From: JAZDGX01 sp964482205
Lineage (GTDB): Bacteria; Eisenbacteria; RBG-16-71-46; CAIMUX01; WJJG01
Direction: 5' to 3'
Length of the DNA: 64,000 bases
NCBI GenBank assembly: GCA_964482205.1
Contig: CAYZWI010000007.1
Coordinates: forward strand, 110,207-174,206
Shown here: positions 22,819 to 32,862 of the stretch, one piece after another
Layout of the letters: the number at the start of each line of letters is the position of its first letter
How positions within the stretch are numbered: position 1 is the first letter of the stretch
Translations under genes and position numbers: made by a program
The notes under the pieces: generated by a model
The model's database searches: none
Seen by the model: the letters and a program-made list of their open reading frames with translations, nothing else
Told to the model about the DNA's origin: nothing

Positions 22819-25800
22819 TCATTCCGGCTTCAGGATCACGCCCAGGCCGCGCCTGCCGTCGACCGTCACCTGCAAGGGCCGGTCGAAGGCGAGGTGGCGC
22901 ACATGCTCGCTTTCCCATGCGGCGGGCTGCGCTTCCAGCCAGGCGCGATCGAGGTGCGCATGCGGGTCGCAGGAATCGAGAGTGAAGTAGCCGATGCCGA
23001 GCGAAGTGATGTTCTGGAAGAAGTGCGTGCCTTGTGAAGGGGCCACCTTCATGTCCTGCATCTCGTCCTCGACGATGCAGCGCGCGTGCGAGATCTGCGC
23101 CCACGCCACGGGAATCCCGAGCCAGGGGTCCGCGCTTCCCCACCGGCCGGGCCCGATCAGGATGTACGATCGGCCCGCTTCGCGCAGGCGCGCGTTCGCC
23201 CTTCCGACTTCGCCCGCGATGTCGCGCGTGCGCGCGCGGTCGAAGTTCTGCGCGCGCACATAGACGAGATCGGCCAGGCTCTGCCGCCCATGGCCCAGCG
23301 CGCCGCCCGAAACGCAGATCGCCCGACGAGGATCGAACCCTTCGACCTCCAGATCCTCCACCGCGCTTCCCGGCACGAGCGGCCGCACTTGCAGGAAGGC
23401 GAACTCCTGCCGGCCACCCGCCGCCTGGAGCATGCCGCGAGTGCGCTCGGGCTGCGCTCCGTCCCCGTTGAGACCGAGCTGCGCTTTGCCGCCGCAGGGC
23501 CCGGCGTGCGCTCCGCCGGCATCGGCCCCGGGGTGCAGCACGACCGCGAATTCGATCTCGACATCGCACCCGAATCCCGCCTTGCCCACTTCTCCGAGAA
23601 AGGCGAGAACATCCGGCAGGGGAAACGCGCGCCCCGAGAGAAGCCCGGCCATCGTCACGAGCTTGATTCCCGGGCGGTGGACGCCTTCGTAAACGACATC
23701 GTTCTCGGGCGAATAGACTGAACCGACTGGGTCGAGAGTGCCGTGAGAGGCGGCCGTCTCGAGATCCAGGGAGACGATGTTGTCCTCTTCGGGCTTCGGC
23801 GAGGGCGCGGGCCGGTCGAGGTCGAGCGCGAAGAAGGAACGCTGCGCATTCGCCAGCGTCTCGGCCGTGCTCGAGAACTGGTACAGGCGTTGAGGCGCGG
23901 CCGGCGAGAAGCGCACGCAGCGGCCGCCCTGCACCACCGTGCGGCCGAGACCCAAGGCGACCGAGGCGATCCCGTCCGCGGCCTGCATTCCTTCCACCGG
24001 ATAATGATTGAAGGTGCGAAAGACACCGGCCACATCGGGATACAAGTGCGAGCCGTGCGGCCGGGCGGCGATTCTCTGGATCACGACCGCCATCTTCTCC
24101 TCTTCGAGACGATGCGGGGTCGACTCGATGTAGCTTCTTGCGTTGGCCGAATAGGTGGAGGCGTACACGAGGCGGATGGCGCGGCTCAAGGCCTCGAGGC
24201 GAATGTCGAGATCGGGATCGCGGTTGGGCAGCATGTAGGTTTCGTAGATGCCGGCGAAGGGTTGGTGCGACGAGTCTTCAAGCAGGCTCGAGGAACGCAC
24301 CGCGATCGGGTAGCGCACCTGCTCCAGAAACGAGCGCAGCGCGAGGCGCGTCTCCTCGGGCAATTCGGCGGCGAGGAACGCTGCCCGCACCTTCGATTCG
24401 TCCTCCGCCTGCAACGCGAGCACGCTCAATCGGGATGACTCCATGAACCGCTCGAAGATGTCGGTCGCGAGCACGGCGGTCGAGGGAACGGTGATGCACA
24501 CGCCCGGAATGCGGTTGGCGATGGCGTAGCCGTCGAGAAGCGAGTGGAAGAAGGCCAGCCCGCGTCCCTTGCCGCCGAGAGAGCCGTTGCCGATGCGGGT
24601 GAAGGCATTGCCGCCGCGAAATGTGCTCGGCGAGAAGCGAGCCACGAGACCCGCTTGCGACCGGTCGACCTGGGCTTCGAGGACCTCCAGCAGATAGGCG
24701 CGCAACGCGTCCGCCGAGGCGAACTCGTCGCACGTGCGCGGGCGCAGGGCGCGTGCGCAGTCGAATTCGGTGCGCGCCATGAGCCAGGTGGAGAAATCGT
24801 TTCGAGCGGCGTGGTAGAGGAGCGAGTCGTCGGGAATCGTGCGCAGGCGATCGACGAGGGCGGGCAAGTTGCGCGCGGTCGCGATCAGCGAGCCATCGGG
24901 GCGGCGAAAGAGGAAATCTCCGAAGCCCAGGTAGGTGCGCAGGAAATCGCGCAGCTTGTGCAGCAGCGTTTCGGAGTTCTTGTCGATGAAACCCGCGCCC
25001 ACCGCCACCGCCGCCGCTTCGTTGACCGCCTCCGAAGACTGCATCAGCACCGGGATCATCGGGTCGGCCGCGCGCACGATGCGCAGGAAGGCTGCCCCCG
25101 CGCCCGCATCGACGCGTCCCTCGCGCGGAAAGCGGGCGTCGGCGATGACGCCGAGAATGTGATCGCGATGCCGTTCGAAGAGCGCCTGGCCTTCTTCGAA
25201 GGTGGTCGCCAGCAGGATCTTCGGCCGCGCCCGCATGCGCAGCAGTTGCTCCATCCGGGTGACTCCATCGGCCATGAGCTCCTGGGTCTGCTTGACGATC
25301 TCGGTGTAGAGCAGCGGTAGATACGCGGAGATGAAGCGCACCGAATCCTCGACGAGAAGAATGCTCTTCACGCCGGCGGCCTCCGCATCGTGTGCCGCGT
25401 TGGCGCGATCCTCGACGAGCTTGATCATGGCGAGCATCAGGCGCGCGTCTCCCTGCCACAGGAAGATCCGGTCGACGGCGTCGAGACCTGCCCGGGTCTG
25501 CAGCTGACCCAGCTCGTGCGCGTCGTAGGCGAGAATCACGACCGGCAGAGCGGATGCGATCGCTTTCATCCGGCGGCTGAACTCGAGCACATCCATGCCG
25601 CCGATGCGCGGCATCGAAATCACCAGGTCGAAGCGACTCTCCCCCACTCGCCGGATGGCATCTTCCGCGGTGGAGACGCGCTCGATCGCGGGGGCATAGC
25701 TCAAGTTCAAATCGAGATACTCGGAAACGAGCATCTCGCCCAGATGGCCTTCTTCCTGAAAGATGAAGGAATCGTACAGGCTGGAGACGAGCAGGATATT

Positions 25801-25887
25801 TCGCACCCGCCAGGGCATCAAGGCGGAGAAGGAGATCCGCCGGCTGGGAGTCGGCTCGGCGATATCTTCGAGCGATCGCGTGTTCAC
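22819..25887 (-). CDS. Receiver-like / PEP-synthase ATP-grasp (PPDK N-terminal) fusion protein
   Basis: A 1022-residue protein. The GTG at 25887 is preceded by AGAAGGA at 8 nt; the open frame upstream of it is not coding. Residues about 30-140 form a receiver-like domain whose phosphoacceptor strand reads DLVISMPRIGGMDVLEF (Asp lost). Residues about 165-300 are a second receiver, SILLVEDSVRFISAYLPLLY, with a longer loop and VIADARFPREGRVD. From about 430 come GSLGGKGRGLAFFHSLLDGY and PIAVRSSSLLEDS, the PEP/pyruvate-binding ATP-grasp domain. The phosphohistidine and PEP-utilising C-terminal domains of true PEP synthase are absent. It probably uses ATP under signal control; the target is unknown. 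Confidence 0.8.
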   Translation of the reverse strand: MNTRSLEDIAEPTPSRRISFSALMPWRVRNILLVSSLYDSFIFQEEGHLGEMLVSEYLDLNLSYAPAIERVSTAEDAIRRVGESRFDLVISMPRIGGMDVLEFSRRMKAIASALPVVILAYDAHELGQLQTRAGLDAVDRIFLWQGDARLMLAMIKLVEDRANAAHDAEAAGVKSILLVEDSVRFISAYLPLLYTEIVKQTQELMADGVTRMEQLLRMRARPKILLATTFEEGQALFERHRDHILGVIADARFPREGRVDAGAGAAFLRIVRAADPMIPVLMQSSEAVNEAAAVAVGAGFIDKNSETLLHKLRDFLRTYLGFGDFLFRRPDGSLIATARNLPALVDRLRTIPDDSLLYHAARNDFSTWLMARTEFDCARALRPRTCDEFASADALRAYLLEVLEAQVDRSQAGLVARFSPSTFRGGNAFTRIGNGSLGGKGRGLAFFHSLLDGYAIANRIPGVCITVPSTAVLATDIFERFMESSRLSVLALQAEDESKVRAAFLAAELPEETRLALRSFLEQVRYPIAVRSSSLLEDSSHQPFAGIYETYMLPNRDPDLDIRLEALSRAIRLVYASTYSANARSYIESTPHRLEEEKMAVVIQRIAARPHGSHLYPDVAGVFRTFNHYPVEGMQAADGIASVALGLGRTVVQGGRCVRFSPAAPQRLYQFSSTAETLANAQRSFFALDLDRPAPSPKPEEDNIVSLDLETAASHGTLDPVGSVYSPENDVVYEGVHRPGIKLVTMAGLLSGRAFPLPDVLAFLGEVGKAGFGCDVEIEFAVVLHPGADAGGAHAGPCGGKAQLGLNGDGAQPERTRGMLQAAGGRQEFAFLQVRPLVPGSAVEDLEVEGFDPRRAICVSGGALGHGRQSLADLVYVRAQNFDRARTRDIAGEVGRANARLREAGRSYILIGPGRWGSADPWLGIPVAWAQISHARCIVEDEMQDMKVAPSQGTHFFQNITSLGIGYFTLDSCDPHAHLDRAWLEAQPAAWESEHVRHLAFDRPLQVTVDGRRGLGVILKPE

Positions 25888-26264
25888 CGCCTGGTTCCTT
25901 CTCGCACGTTGAAAACGAAGCGACACTCTACCACGGCTCCGGTGAGGCGGATACGAAGATCCACGCGGCGCCCGGCAGCCCCAGCGTCCACGGCCGGAGC
26001 CATGCCCCATCCGGAGCGCTCTGGGAGCACGCCCGCCTTCATCAGGCTCTCGGTCCGGCGCGGAACTCGGCTGCGATCTCTTCGCGGGCGCGAGACGACC
26101 GAGGTGGAAGCTCCGCTTTCCATCCTGTATATATTTTCCTTCGTGACCCCGGTTTGGAGCGGGAGGTCCGGATCGTCCCGCTGATTGAGCGGACCTCGCC
26201 TGGACCTCCGCCCGCGAATGCCGGCCCTCGACTCGCCCGGATCGAGCGTGAAAGGAGGAGCGTG
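25888..26264. other. Divergent intergenic region without recognised gene
   Basis: About 380 bp separate the ATP-grasp fusion from the outer-membrane barrel gene. An AT-rich TATATATTTT at 26128-26137 could include a -10 box for the rightward gene, but no -35 match lies at the right distance. I see no RNA gene or repeat here. Confidence 0.4.
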
Positions 26265-29200
26265 GTGCAGCCTGATCGACGGCACGCGAAGAATGGTCGA
26301 GAGGCGGATCGGCCCGGCCGCCACCGCCATCGCCCTCTATCCGGCGCGCTTCTCTCCATCCTGCTCGCGGCGATCGCCGCAAGCGCGGCTTCGGCGCAGG
26401 AAGGAAGCCTCTTCATCGATGCCTCCGCAAGCGGCATCGTCCGCCTGGAGCACGAGACCGAATGGGTTGCCGCATTTGCGCTGGACGCGGGCGGCACGCT
26501 TCTTGGGCCGCTTCCGGCAGGGCAATACCGGCTCTTCTTCCTTCCTTCCGCCCCGGTCTCGTTGGATCAAACCACCGGAACCGGCGGGACCGCATCATCG
26601 CAGGCACGCGGCGGACTCTCGGCGATCGTCGCGGACACCGAGCGCGATGAGGGCCTGGGCACCGTGCAGGTCTGGGACGGAGTCACGAGCCGGATTCGCA
26701 TCGACGCGCAAGCGCACGCGCTGCGGCAATGGGAAGGGCCGGAAGATGCAAGCGGGGCGACCTTGCTCGTGCCTGCTTCCATTCTCGATGCCCTGCCCGG
26801 CGAGCCGGCTGAGGTTCTGGCGGCCTTGGACACGTATGTGCGCACGCGCCCCGGAATGGAAAGCGACGGCCTGCCCGCCGTCGCGCGCGCGGAGCGGCGC
26901 GAACTTGCCCCGGGAGTGGGAGGCGTGGCAGGCGCGGCGAGCGCGACCCTGACCCCGCGCTTCGCGAGCGGGGCCCGCTGGAGCCTCGTCACGGGAACGA
27001 CCGATATCCGCGGTCTCGACCTCCCGCTTTCGAACGACCAGCCGCCCTTTCACTTCACCCTCGGCGCGCACGGGAGCCGTCATGAAGACGCGATTCTCAC
27101 CGGGCACGCGCGGCTCGATCCGCGCACCTATCTGGGCGTTCCGGCGGGCGGGCATTTCTGGCTGCGCAGCGCGTTTCTCGGCAATGCGGCCCCGAGCGCC
27201 GTGGGCGACCGCATGCTCGATCACAATTCCGCGAATGTTCTCGATCTGATCGCCCGCATCGACATCGGATCTCCGTTCGCCGGCGCGCTTCTCGGAACCG
27301 GCGGCGGGGGACGAACGAGCGAGCACGGCGGGCGCGCGCTCGACGGCGACGCCGTCCAGGCGATGGCCGCCGATGGGGCCGATGAACGCCGCCCGCGCTC
27401 GTGGGGCCTCGCTTTGCGGCTCGCCGCCACCGGCTATGAGCGCGATCACTACCTGCAAGTGTATCGCCGCGATCTCACCCACGCGCCCTTCGAGCAAACG
27501 GCCTTCCTGCGTGGCGAGGGCGAATGGACCCAGCGTTTGGGCGCCCGCACGCGCGGACGCCTGTCTCTCGGTTACGAAAGCTATACGAATTCCTTCAGCG
27601 ATGGAAAATTCGAGCGCGATTTGCGTTCGTACTACATGCCGGGCGGCAATGCAGGCGCGGATGAGAGCGGCTTGTATTGGGAAGGGCCCGCGGGACCGCT
27701 GGTCGAAGGACATGTCTACGACTACTATCGCTGGCATTCGGACCGCGAGTTGCGCGCGGCGGCAGGCCTCGAGCTCGCGCGCGGCCACACGACCCGCATC
27801 GAAGCGGCGCTCGAAGCAAGCCGGCTCACCTACCGGCGCTTCGAGGACTTCTCGCCCACCGCGTTCAGCGATTTCGAAAGCGGCGGATCTCTGCGCAATT
27901 CGCTGCTGATCGGGTATGACGCAAGCCGGGGCAAGCCTTCCGACCAACCCTTCGAGCCCGGACGCGCCTGGACGGCCCGCTTCTTCACCCGCATGGAAAG
28001 CTCGCCCCGCGCGCACCTGCGCTTGGAGATGGCCGCGGGCGCGCGCCTGTTCTCGTCGGGGGATTCGGCCTTGGCATCTCTCGCGCATCCGTACGGCAAC
28101 GATTTCGACTTCGATGCCGGCGACTGGGAAGCGCCGGTGTGGCATCTGCGGCCGGAAGCGCGCCTGGCGCTTGCGCGCCGCAATCCCGGGAGCGCGGACG
28201 GAGCCGCGCAGCGCGGATTCGAATGGTGGGCGATCGCCTTTCAGCGGGCCATGCTTCCGCCTCTCGAAACGCTCTATTCGCCGCGCGCCTATCTCGCCAT
28301 GTCTCGTCCCGAAGGCGTGATGGGCAATCCCGCGCTGGCCCCCGAACGCGAAACCGGCGGCGAAGCGGGGATCGCCGTTCCCTTCGGACTTCTGCCTGCG
28401 GGGAGATTGTCCTTCACGGGATATGCATCCCGGTTGGCCGATGCCCTCACCGTGGAAGCCGCGCAAGTCGGGCCGCTGCAGGGCTGGTACGGCGGCGACT
28501 GGGTGCCGGTCTACGACAACGGCGGCACGCTCACCCAGTACGGCTTGCATGCCGAGGCGCTCACTCAATCGGCCGGGGGCCGCTTCTGGGCGCGCCTCTC
28601 CTACGATTTGAGCCGCACGCAAAGCGACCGCTACGAACCGCCGCTCCTCGATCTTCGCTGGCTCTTTCCGAATCGCGCTCCCGGCGAGTACGAGAGCGAG
28701 GGATATGCGGGCCCGCTGGGAGGAATCACCGACGAACTGCTCGGCGATCCGCAATCGGCGGGATCGCGCCGGCCGTCGAATCTCGACCGCGAGCATCGGC
28801 TCAGCCTGGCTGCGGTCGCGCGGCCGGCATGGAAATCCGGGTGGTTGAAAGACTGGTCGATCGGCGTGGTCGGCCGCCTCGAGACGGGCAGGCCCTTCAC
28901 CGTCGTTTTCGTCTACCCGGCCGGCGTTCCCCCAAGCGAGATCGTGGATCTGCGCGGGCCCGACGACGACGCCTGGGAACAGGTCAACGCCCGGCTCGAG
29001 CCGAACGACAGCCGGATGCCGCTCGAGGCCAGCGTCGATCTCGCCCTCAGCCGCGAGTTCTTCGTGCGCGGCCGCTCGCTGCGCGTGGGTCTGGAAGCGT
29101 TGAATCTGTTCGCGCGGAAGAATCCGGTGGCCGTGTATCGCGCCACCGGAGAGCCGGACGACGACGGCTGCGAGGAGTTCGGCTGTCTCGAGGGCGAGAA

Positions 29201-29303
29201 CGCGGATGTGACGGAGGCAGCGTACGCTGAACGGATTCTCGATCCCGCGCTCTACGACGTTCCGCTGCTCGTGCGCGGCTGGGTCCGTTTCGAGATCTTC
29301 TGA
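26265..29303 (+). CDS. TonB-receptor-like outer-membrane beta-barrel protein
   Basis: About 1012 residues. AAAGGAGGA at 26251-26259 points to the GTG at 26265 (or 26262); an ATG at 26154 has no such site. A long basic signal region ends ALLSILLAAIAASAASAQ. The rest is rich in alternating aromatic strands of the kind RTRGRLSLGYESYTNSF and ARLSYDLSRTQSDRYEP. It ends with barrel features known from TonB-dependent receptors: VVGRLETGRPFTVVFVYP, LRVGLEALNLFARKNPVAVY and a terminal aromatic Phe (WVRFEIF). I see no clear TonB box or plug domain in the N-terminal 250 residues, which instead carry a small beta-sandwich. Transported substrate unknown. Confidence 0.6.
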   Translation: MQPDRRHAKNGREADRPGRHRHRPLSGALLSILLAAIAASAASAQEGSLFIDASASGIVRLEHETEWVAAFALDAGGTLLGPLPAGQYRLFFLPSAPVSLDQTTGTGGTASSQARGGLSAIVADTERDEGLGTVQVWDGVTSRIRIDAQAHALRQWEGPEDASGATLLVPASILDALPGEPAEVLAALDTYVRTRPGMESDGLPAVARAERRELAPGVGGVAGAASATLTPRFASGARWSLVTGTTDIRGLDLPLSNDQPPFHFTLGAHGSRHEDAILTGHARLDPRTYLGVPAGGHFWLRSAFLGNAAPSAVGDRMLDHNSANVLDLIARIDIGSPFAGALLGTGGGGRTSEHGGRALDGDAVQAMAADGADERRPRSWGLALRLAATGYERDHYLQVYRRDLTHAPFEQTAFLRGEGEWTQRLGARTRGRLSLGYESYTNSFSDGKFERDLRSYYMPGGNAGADESGLYWEGPAGPLVEGHVYDYYRWHSDRELRAAAGLELARGHTTRIEAALEASRLTYRRFEDFSPTAFSDFESGGSLRNSLLIGYDASRGKPSDQPFEPGRAWTARFFTRMESSPRAHLRLEMAAGARLFSSGDSALASLAHPYGNDFDFDAGDWEAPVWHLRPEARLALARRNPGSADGAAQRGFEWWAIAFQRAMLPPLETLYSPRAYLAMSRPEGVMGNPALAPERETGGEAGIAVPFGLLPAGRLSFTGYASRLADALTVEAAQVGPLQGWYGGDWVPVYDNGGTLTQYGLHAEALTQSAGGRFWARLSYDLSRTQSDRYEPPLLDLRWLFPNRAPGEYESEGYAGPLGGITDELLGDPQSAGSRRPSNLDREHRLSLAAVARPAWKSGWLKDWSIGVVGRLETGRPFTVVFVYPAGVPPSEIVDLRGPDDDAWEQVNARLEPNDSRMPLEASVDLALSREFFVRGRSLRVGLEALNLFARKNPVAVYRATGEPDDDGCEEFGCLEGENADVTEAAYAERILDPALYDVPLLVRGWVRFEIF

Positions 29304-29306
29304 CGT

Positions 29307-32027
29307 ATGCGCGATTCAGCGAGCGAGGAAAGCGGCGTGGCCGGGAAGAGGATGGAGAGCGAGCGCGTGCGAAGCGATCTCTCCGCGCGCATCGACGGCC
29401 TGCTTCCGCTCGTCTCGCGTCCGGGACGCTATCTCGACTCCGAGATCAACGCCTTCCATCCCGACTGGGACCCCGCGCGCATCAAGTGGCTGCTCGTGCT
29501 TCCCGATGTCTACGAAATCGGGATGAGCCATCAAGGGCTGCGCATTCTCTACGACTTGTTGAATCGCGCGCCGGCGAGCCTGGCGGAACGCGCCTTCGCT
29601 CCCTGGCCGGACATGGAAGACCGCATGCGCCTCGCCGGCATTCCCTTCTTTTCGCTCGAGAGCCGCCGGCCCGCGCGCGACTTCGATGTGATCGGCTTCT
29701 CGCTCCCCTACGAGCTGCTCGCGACCAATGTGTTGAACCTGCTCTCGCTTTCGAACATTCCTGTGCGCGCGGAGGATCGCGCCGAAGAAGATCCGTTGAT
29801 CGCCGCGGGCGGTCCGGCGGTCGCCAATCCCGAACCGCTCGCCGATTTCGTCGACTTCTTCCTGATCGGCGACGGCGAGGAAGCGGTCGGCGAACTGAGC
29901 CGCGCGCTCGCTTCCGTGCGCGGCCGCGCGCGCAAGGATCGCTTGCGCGCATTGGCCGGCATCCGCGGCGTGTATGTGCCGCGCTTCTATCTCCCCGGCC
30001 CAGCCGGTGCCCGCGTTCCGCCCGAGCGCGCGCACGAGGGCCCCTTGCCGCTTCGCCCTCTGGAGGGCGCGCCCTTCCCCGTGCAGCGCGCGTATGTGAC
30101 CGAGCTGCGCGCCGAGCACTATCCGCGCGCGCCGCTGATCCCCGCCATCGAGGCGGTGCAGGATCGCCTGACGCTCGAGATCCAGCGCGGCTGCACGCAG
30201 GGGTGCCGCTTCTGCCAGGCGGGAATCTTCTATCGCCCCATGCGGGAGCGGCCGGTGGAGGACCTCATCGATCTGGCCGCGAGCGGCCTCGCCTCGTCGG
30301 GCTGGGATGAAATCAGCCTCTCCTCGCTCTCGAGCGCCGACTATTCACAGATCCTCCCGCTCGCGCGCGCGCTCAGCGAGCGGCTGAGACCTTTGCGCGC
30401 CGGGTTGAGCCTCTCTTCCTTGCGCGTCGACACCTTCAGCGTCGAGCTGGCCGAGCTCGTCTCCCGCGTGCGCAAGACCGGGCTCACCTTCGCGCCGGAG
30501 GCGGGGACGCAACGGTTGCGCGACGCGATCAACAAGCGCGTGAGCGAGGAGGACCTGACGGCGGTAGTGGGCGCCGCCTACGAGCGCGGCTGGCAACGCG
30601 TCAAGCTGTACTTCATGGTCGGCCTTCCCACCGAGACGGACGAGGACCTCGACGGCATCGCGCACGCCGTCTCGCAGCTGCGCGCGATCGGGCGCCGGCA
30701 CGGGCCTTCGCGCGGAGTGACGGTGAGCGTGAGCCCCTTCGTTCCCAAGGCGCACACGCCCTTTCAATGGGAAGCCTTCGCGGGGCGCGACGAAATCCGC
30801 CGGAGGATCGCCTATCTCAGCGCGCGGGCTCACAGCCGCTGGACGCCGGTCAAGAGCCACGATCCGGATCTCTCCTTCGTGGAGGCGTTGCTCGCGCGCG
30901 GCGGGCGGCCGATGGGACGCGTGATCCAGCGCGTGTGGAAGGCGGGCGGCCGCTTCGAAGGCTGGACCGAACACTTCTCGATTGCGCGCTGGGAGACGGC
31001 GCTGCGCGAGGAGGGCATCGATCCGGACGCGGCCACCGGCGCGCGCGATCCCGCCGCGCCTCTGCCGTGGGACCACATCGACCTCGGCGTGCGGCGCGAC
31101 TGGCTGCTCGCCGAACGCGAGCGCGGACGGCGCGGCGAGACGACCGAGGACTGCCGCTCGGGCGCTTGTCATGCGTGCGGATTGAGCGGGCCGGGCGATC
31201 GCCGGCTCGCACACGCGATCGAGCCGGAGCGCTGGCGCGCGCTCGGCGAGCGACTCACGCAGGCGCTCGCGACGCTCGAGACCCCCGTGGACGAGCCGCG
31301 CCTGCGAATGCGCATGCGCTACGAGAAGCGCGCCAACACGCGCTTTCTCTCCCACCTCGAGACGGGCCGCCTGCTCACGCGCTTGTTGCGCATGGCGCGC
31401 TGGCCGCTGGGCTATACCCAGGGCCACAATCCGCATCCGCGGGTCGCCTTCGCTCCGCCGTTGCCGCTGGGAGTGGAAGGCCGGCAGGAATTGATCGACC
31501 TCCACCTGACCCGCGCGCCTTCCGATCGCGAATGGCAGGCGCTGTGCGAGCTCGCTCCGCCGGGACTGCTCTTCCTGGGAATGGATGCGGTCCCGCGCGA
31601 GAAGAGCAGTCTCTCGGTGGAAGCGGCCTTCGCCCGCTATTGCGCGCTTCTACCCGCCGACCTCGCCCGCCGGGCGCGCGCGGAGCGGAGAATCGAGCAG
31701 TTCGAGGAAGCGGGAGCGGTCCCGTTCGTGAAGCCCGGCAAGGCGCGCTCGCGAACGGTGGATTTGAAACGCGCGGTCGAACGAATCGCGTGGGAGCCGT
31801 GCGAGGAAGAAGGCGCATGGCGGGATGGCGGGCCATGCGGCGAGAGTCGCAGGGCGCGCGCGGAAGGCGAACGGCTGGGCTTCACGCTCCGCCTGCAGGA
31901 ACCTTCGGGGCACGCGATCGGACCGCTTCCCTTCCTGAGCGAGCTTCTCAAGCTCTCTCCCGAAGAGCTCGCCCGCTGCCTCGTCACGCGGCTGCAATTC
32001 CTGGACGCGGACCAGAGAGGGATCTGA
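29307..32027 (+). CDS. B12-binding-like radical SAM protein fused to a DUF2344 domain
   Basis: A 906-residue fusion. Residues about 20-230 form the TIGR03960 start (LPDVYEIGMSHQGLRILYDL; DGEEAVGELSRALA), and the radical SAM core follows with the cluster motif CTQGCRFCQAG (CxxxCxxC) near residue 297. From about 670 the TIGR03936/DUF2344 domain begins: RMRYEKRANTRFLSHLETG, GYTQGHNPHPRVAFAPPL. The two parts are often separate neighbouring genes; here they are one polypeptide, joined through a Cys-rich link CRSGACHACG that could bind metal. The reaction is not known for the family. ATG at 29307 comes 4 nt after the barrel stop; ATG 29352 is an alternative. Confidence 0.88.
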   Translation: MRDSASEESGVAGKRMESERVRSDLSARIDGLLPLVSRPGRYLDSEINAFHPDWDPARIKWLLVLPDVYEIGMSHQGLRILYDLLNRAPASLAERAFAPWPDMEDRMRLAGIPFFSLESRRPARDFDVIGFSLPYELLATNVLNLLSLSNIPVRAEDRAEEDPLIAAGGPAVANPEPLADFVDFFLIGDGEEAVGELSRALASVRGRARKDRLRALAGIRGVYVPRFYLPGPAGARVPPERAHEGPLPLRPLEGAPFPVQRAYVTELRAEHYPRAPLIPAIEAVQDRLTLEIQRGCTQGCRFCQAGIFYRPMRERPVEDLIDLAASGLASSGWDEISLSSLSSADYSQILPLARALSERLRPLRAGLSLSSLRVDTFSVELAELVSRVRKTGLTFAPEAGTQRLRDAINKRVSEEDLTAVVGAAYERGWQRVKLYFMVGLPTETDEDLDGIAHAVSQLRAIGRRHGPSRGVTVSVSPFVPKAHTPFQWEAFAGRDEIRRRIAYLSARAHSRWTPVKSHDPDLSFVEALLARGGRPMGRVIQRVWKAGGRFEGWTEHFSIARWETALREEGIDPDAATGARDPAAPLPWDHIDLGVRRDWLLAERERGRRGETTEDCRSGACHACGLSGPGDRRLAHAIEPERWRALGERLTQALATLETPVDEPRLRMRMRYEKRANTRFLSHLETGRLLTRLLRMARWPLGYTQGHNPHPRVAFAPPLPLGVEGRQELIDLHLTRAPSDREWQALCELAPPGLLFLGMDAVPREKSSLSVEAAFARYCALLPADLARRARAERRIEQFEEAGAVPFVKPGKARSRTVDLKRAVERIAWEPCEEEGAWRDGGPCGESRRARAEGERLGFTLRLQEPSGHAIGPLPFLSELLKLSPEELARCLVTRLQFLDADQRGI

Positions 32028-32063
32028 CCGGCCGCACGCGGAGAAGCGCCGCGATTCCCCCGC

Positions 32064-32795
32064 TCAGGCGATGCCCATCTCGATTCCGCGCGCGCCGATC
32101 GCGATCGGCACCCACTCGAGCGGGTGATCGGCCCTTTCCATCTTCAGGATGCGGATCTCGCGCCGTCCCCCCTGGATGCGGAACTGCAGGATGTTGTGAG
32201 CCGCTTTCAAGCTGAGCGACCAGTTCTTGTAGCCTTCCACATCCATCTGCGTCGCCGTCACGATTTCCAGCAGCGTGGTCGTGCTTTGGGAGACCCAGTG
32301 GACCAACCAGTCGGCAATCGGGACCATCTGCGCGGCGGTCTGCAGCGAGAAGATCGCCTGGGAATGATCGCCCGACACGAAGCGGGTCACGCCGGCGTTG
32401 CTCAAACGCTGGGTCGCTTCGCGCATGGCGCCCAAGTCGTTCGCTTGGAAGTGCTCGGCCTCGGCCGGCTCGCTCGCTTCACGCGCCGGCGCTCGCTCGG
32501 GGCCCTCGAAGCGCGGAAAGCTCTGCAGAGCGATCATGCGCCCTTCGGCCTCGTGGGCGGAGAGGTCCCAGCCGAAGCTGTGAAAGTAGCGGCGTACTTG
32601 CGTGAAGGGCCGGTCGGCGGCATTCCACGCCACCCGTTCGCCCGCGCTCAACCCCGTCCAGAGGAACTGCATCGCGAAGACGCTCTTGCCCGTGCCCGGC
32701 GGTCCGTAGAGGATCGTCCGGCTGCCCTTGGGGATCCCGCCGCCGGTGGCCGCGTCGAAACCGGCGATGCCCGTCCTGGCGAATTCGGTGGCCAC
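32064..32795 (-). CDS. KaiC/RecA-superfamily ATPase
   Basis: A 243-residue single-domain RecA-fold ATPase. The GTG at 32795 has AAAGGAG about 7 nt upstream; the longer frame starting near 32885 overlaps the top6A end and is rejected. TGIAGFDAATGGGIPKGSR and Walker A GPPGTGKSVFAMQFL are diagnostic of the KaiC-like family, whose members work as signalling or chaperone-like ATPases. Downstream features (FVSGDHSQAIF; RREIRILKMERADHP) fit that fold. The gene closes the topoisomerase VI operon with a gap of 67 nt, an arrangement that suggests a helper role for Top6 (inference). Confidence 0.8.
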   Translation of the reverse strand: MATEFARTGIAGFDAATGGGIPKGSRTILYGPPGTGKSVFAMQFLWTGLSAGERVAWNAADRPFTQVRRYFHSFGWDLSAHEAEGRMIALQSFPRFEGPERAPAREASEPAEAEHFQANDLGAMREATQRLSNAGVTRFVSGDHSQAIFSLQTAAQMVPIADWLVHWVSQSTTTLLEIVTATQMDVEGYKNWSLSLKAAHNILQFRIQGGRREIRILKMERADHPLEWVPIAIGARGIEMGIA

Positions 32796-32862
32796 GCCTC
32801 CGCTCCTTTCGTCGCTCCTTCGATCGGGCGCTTCCGTCGCGTCCGGGTTCTCCCGCGTCCTG

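Noticed and set aside
21362..23569. Minus-strand frame of about 735 codons
   Set aside because: It overlaps three real genes on the plus strand and lacks any protein family feature.
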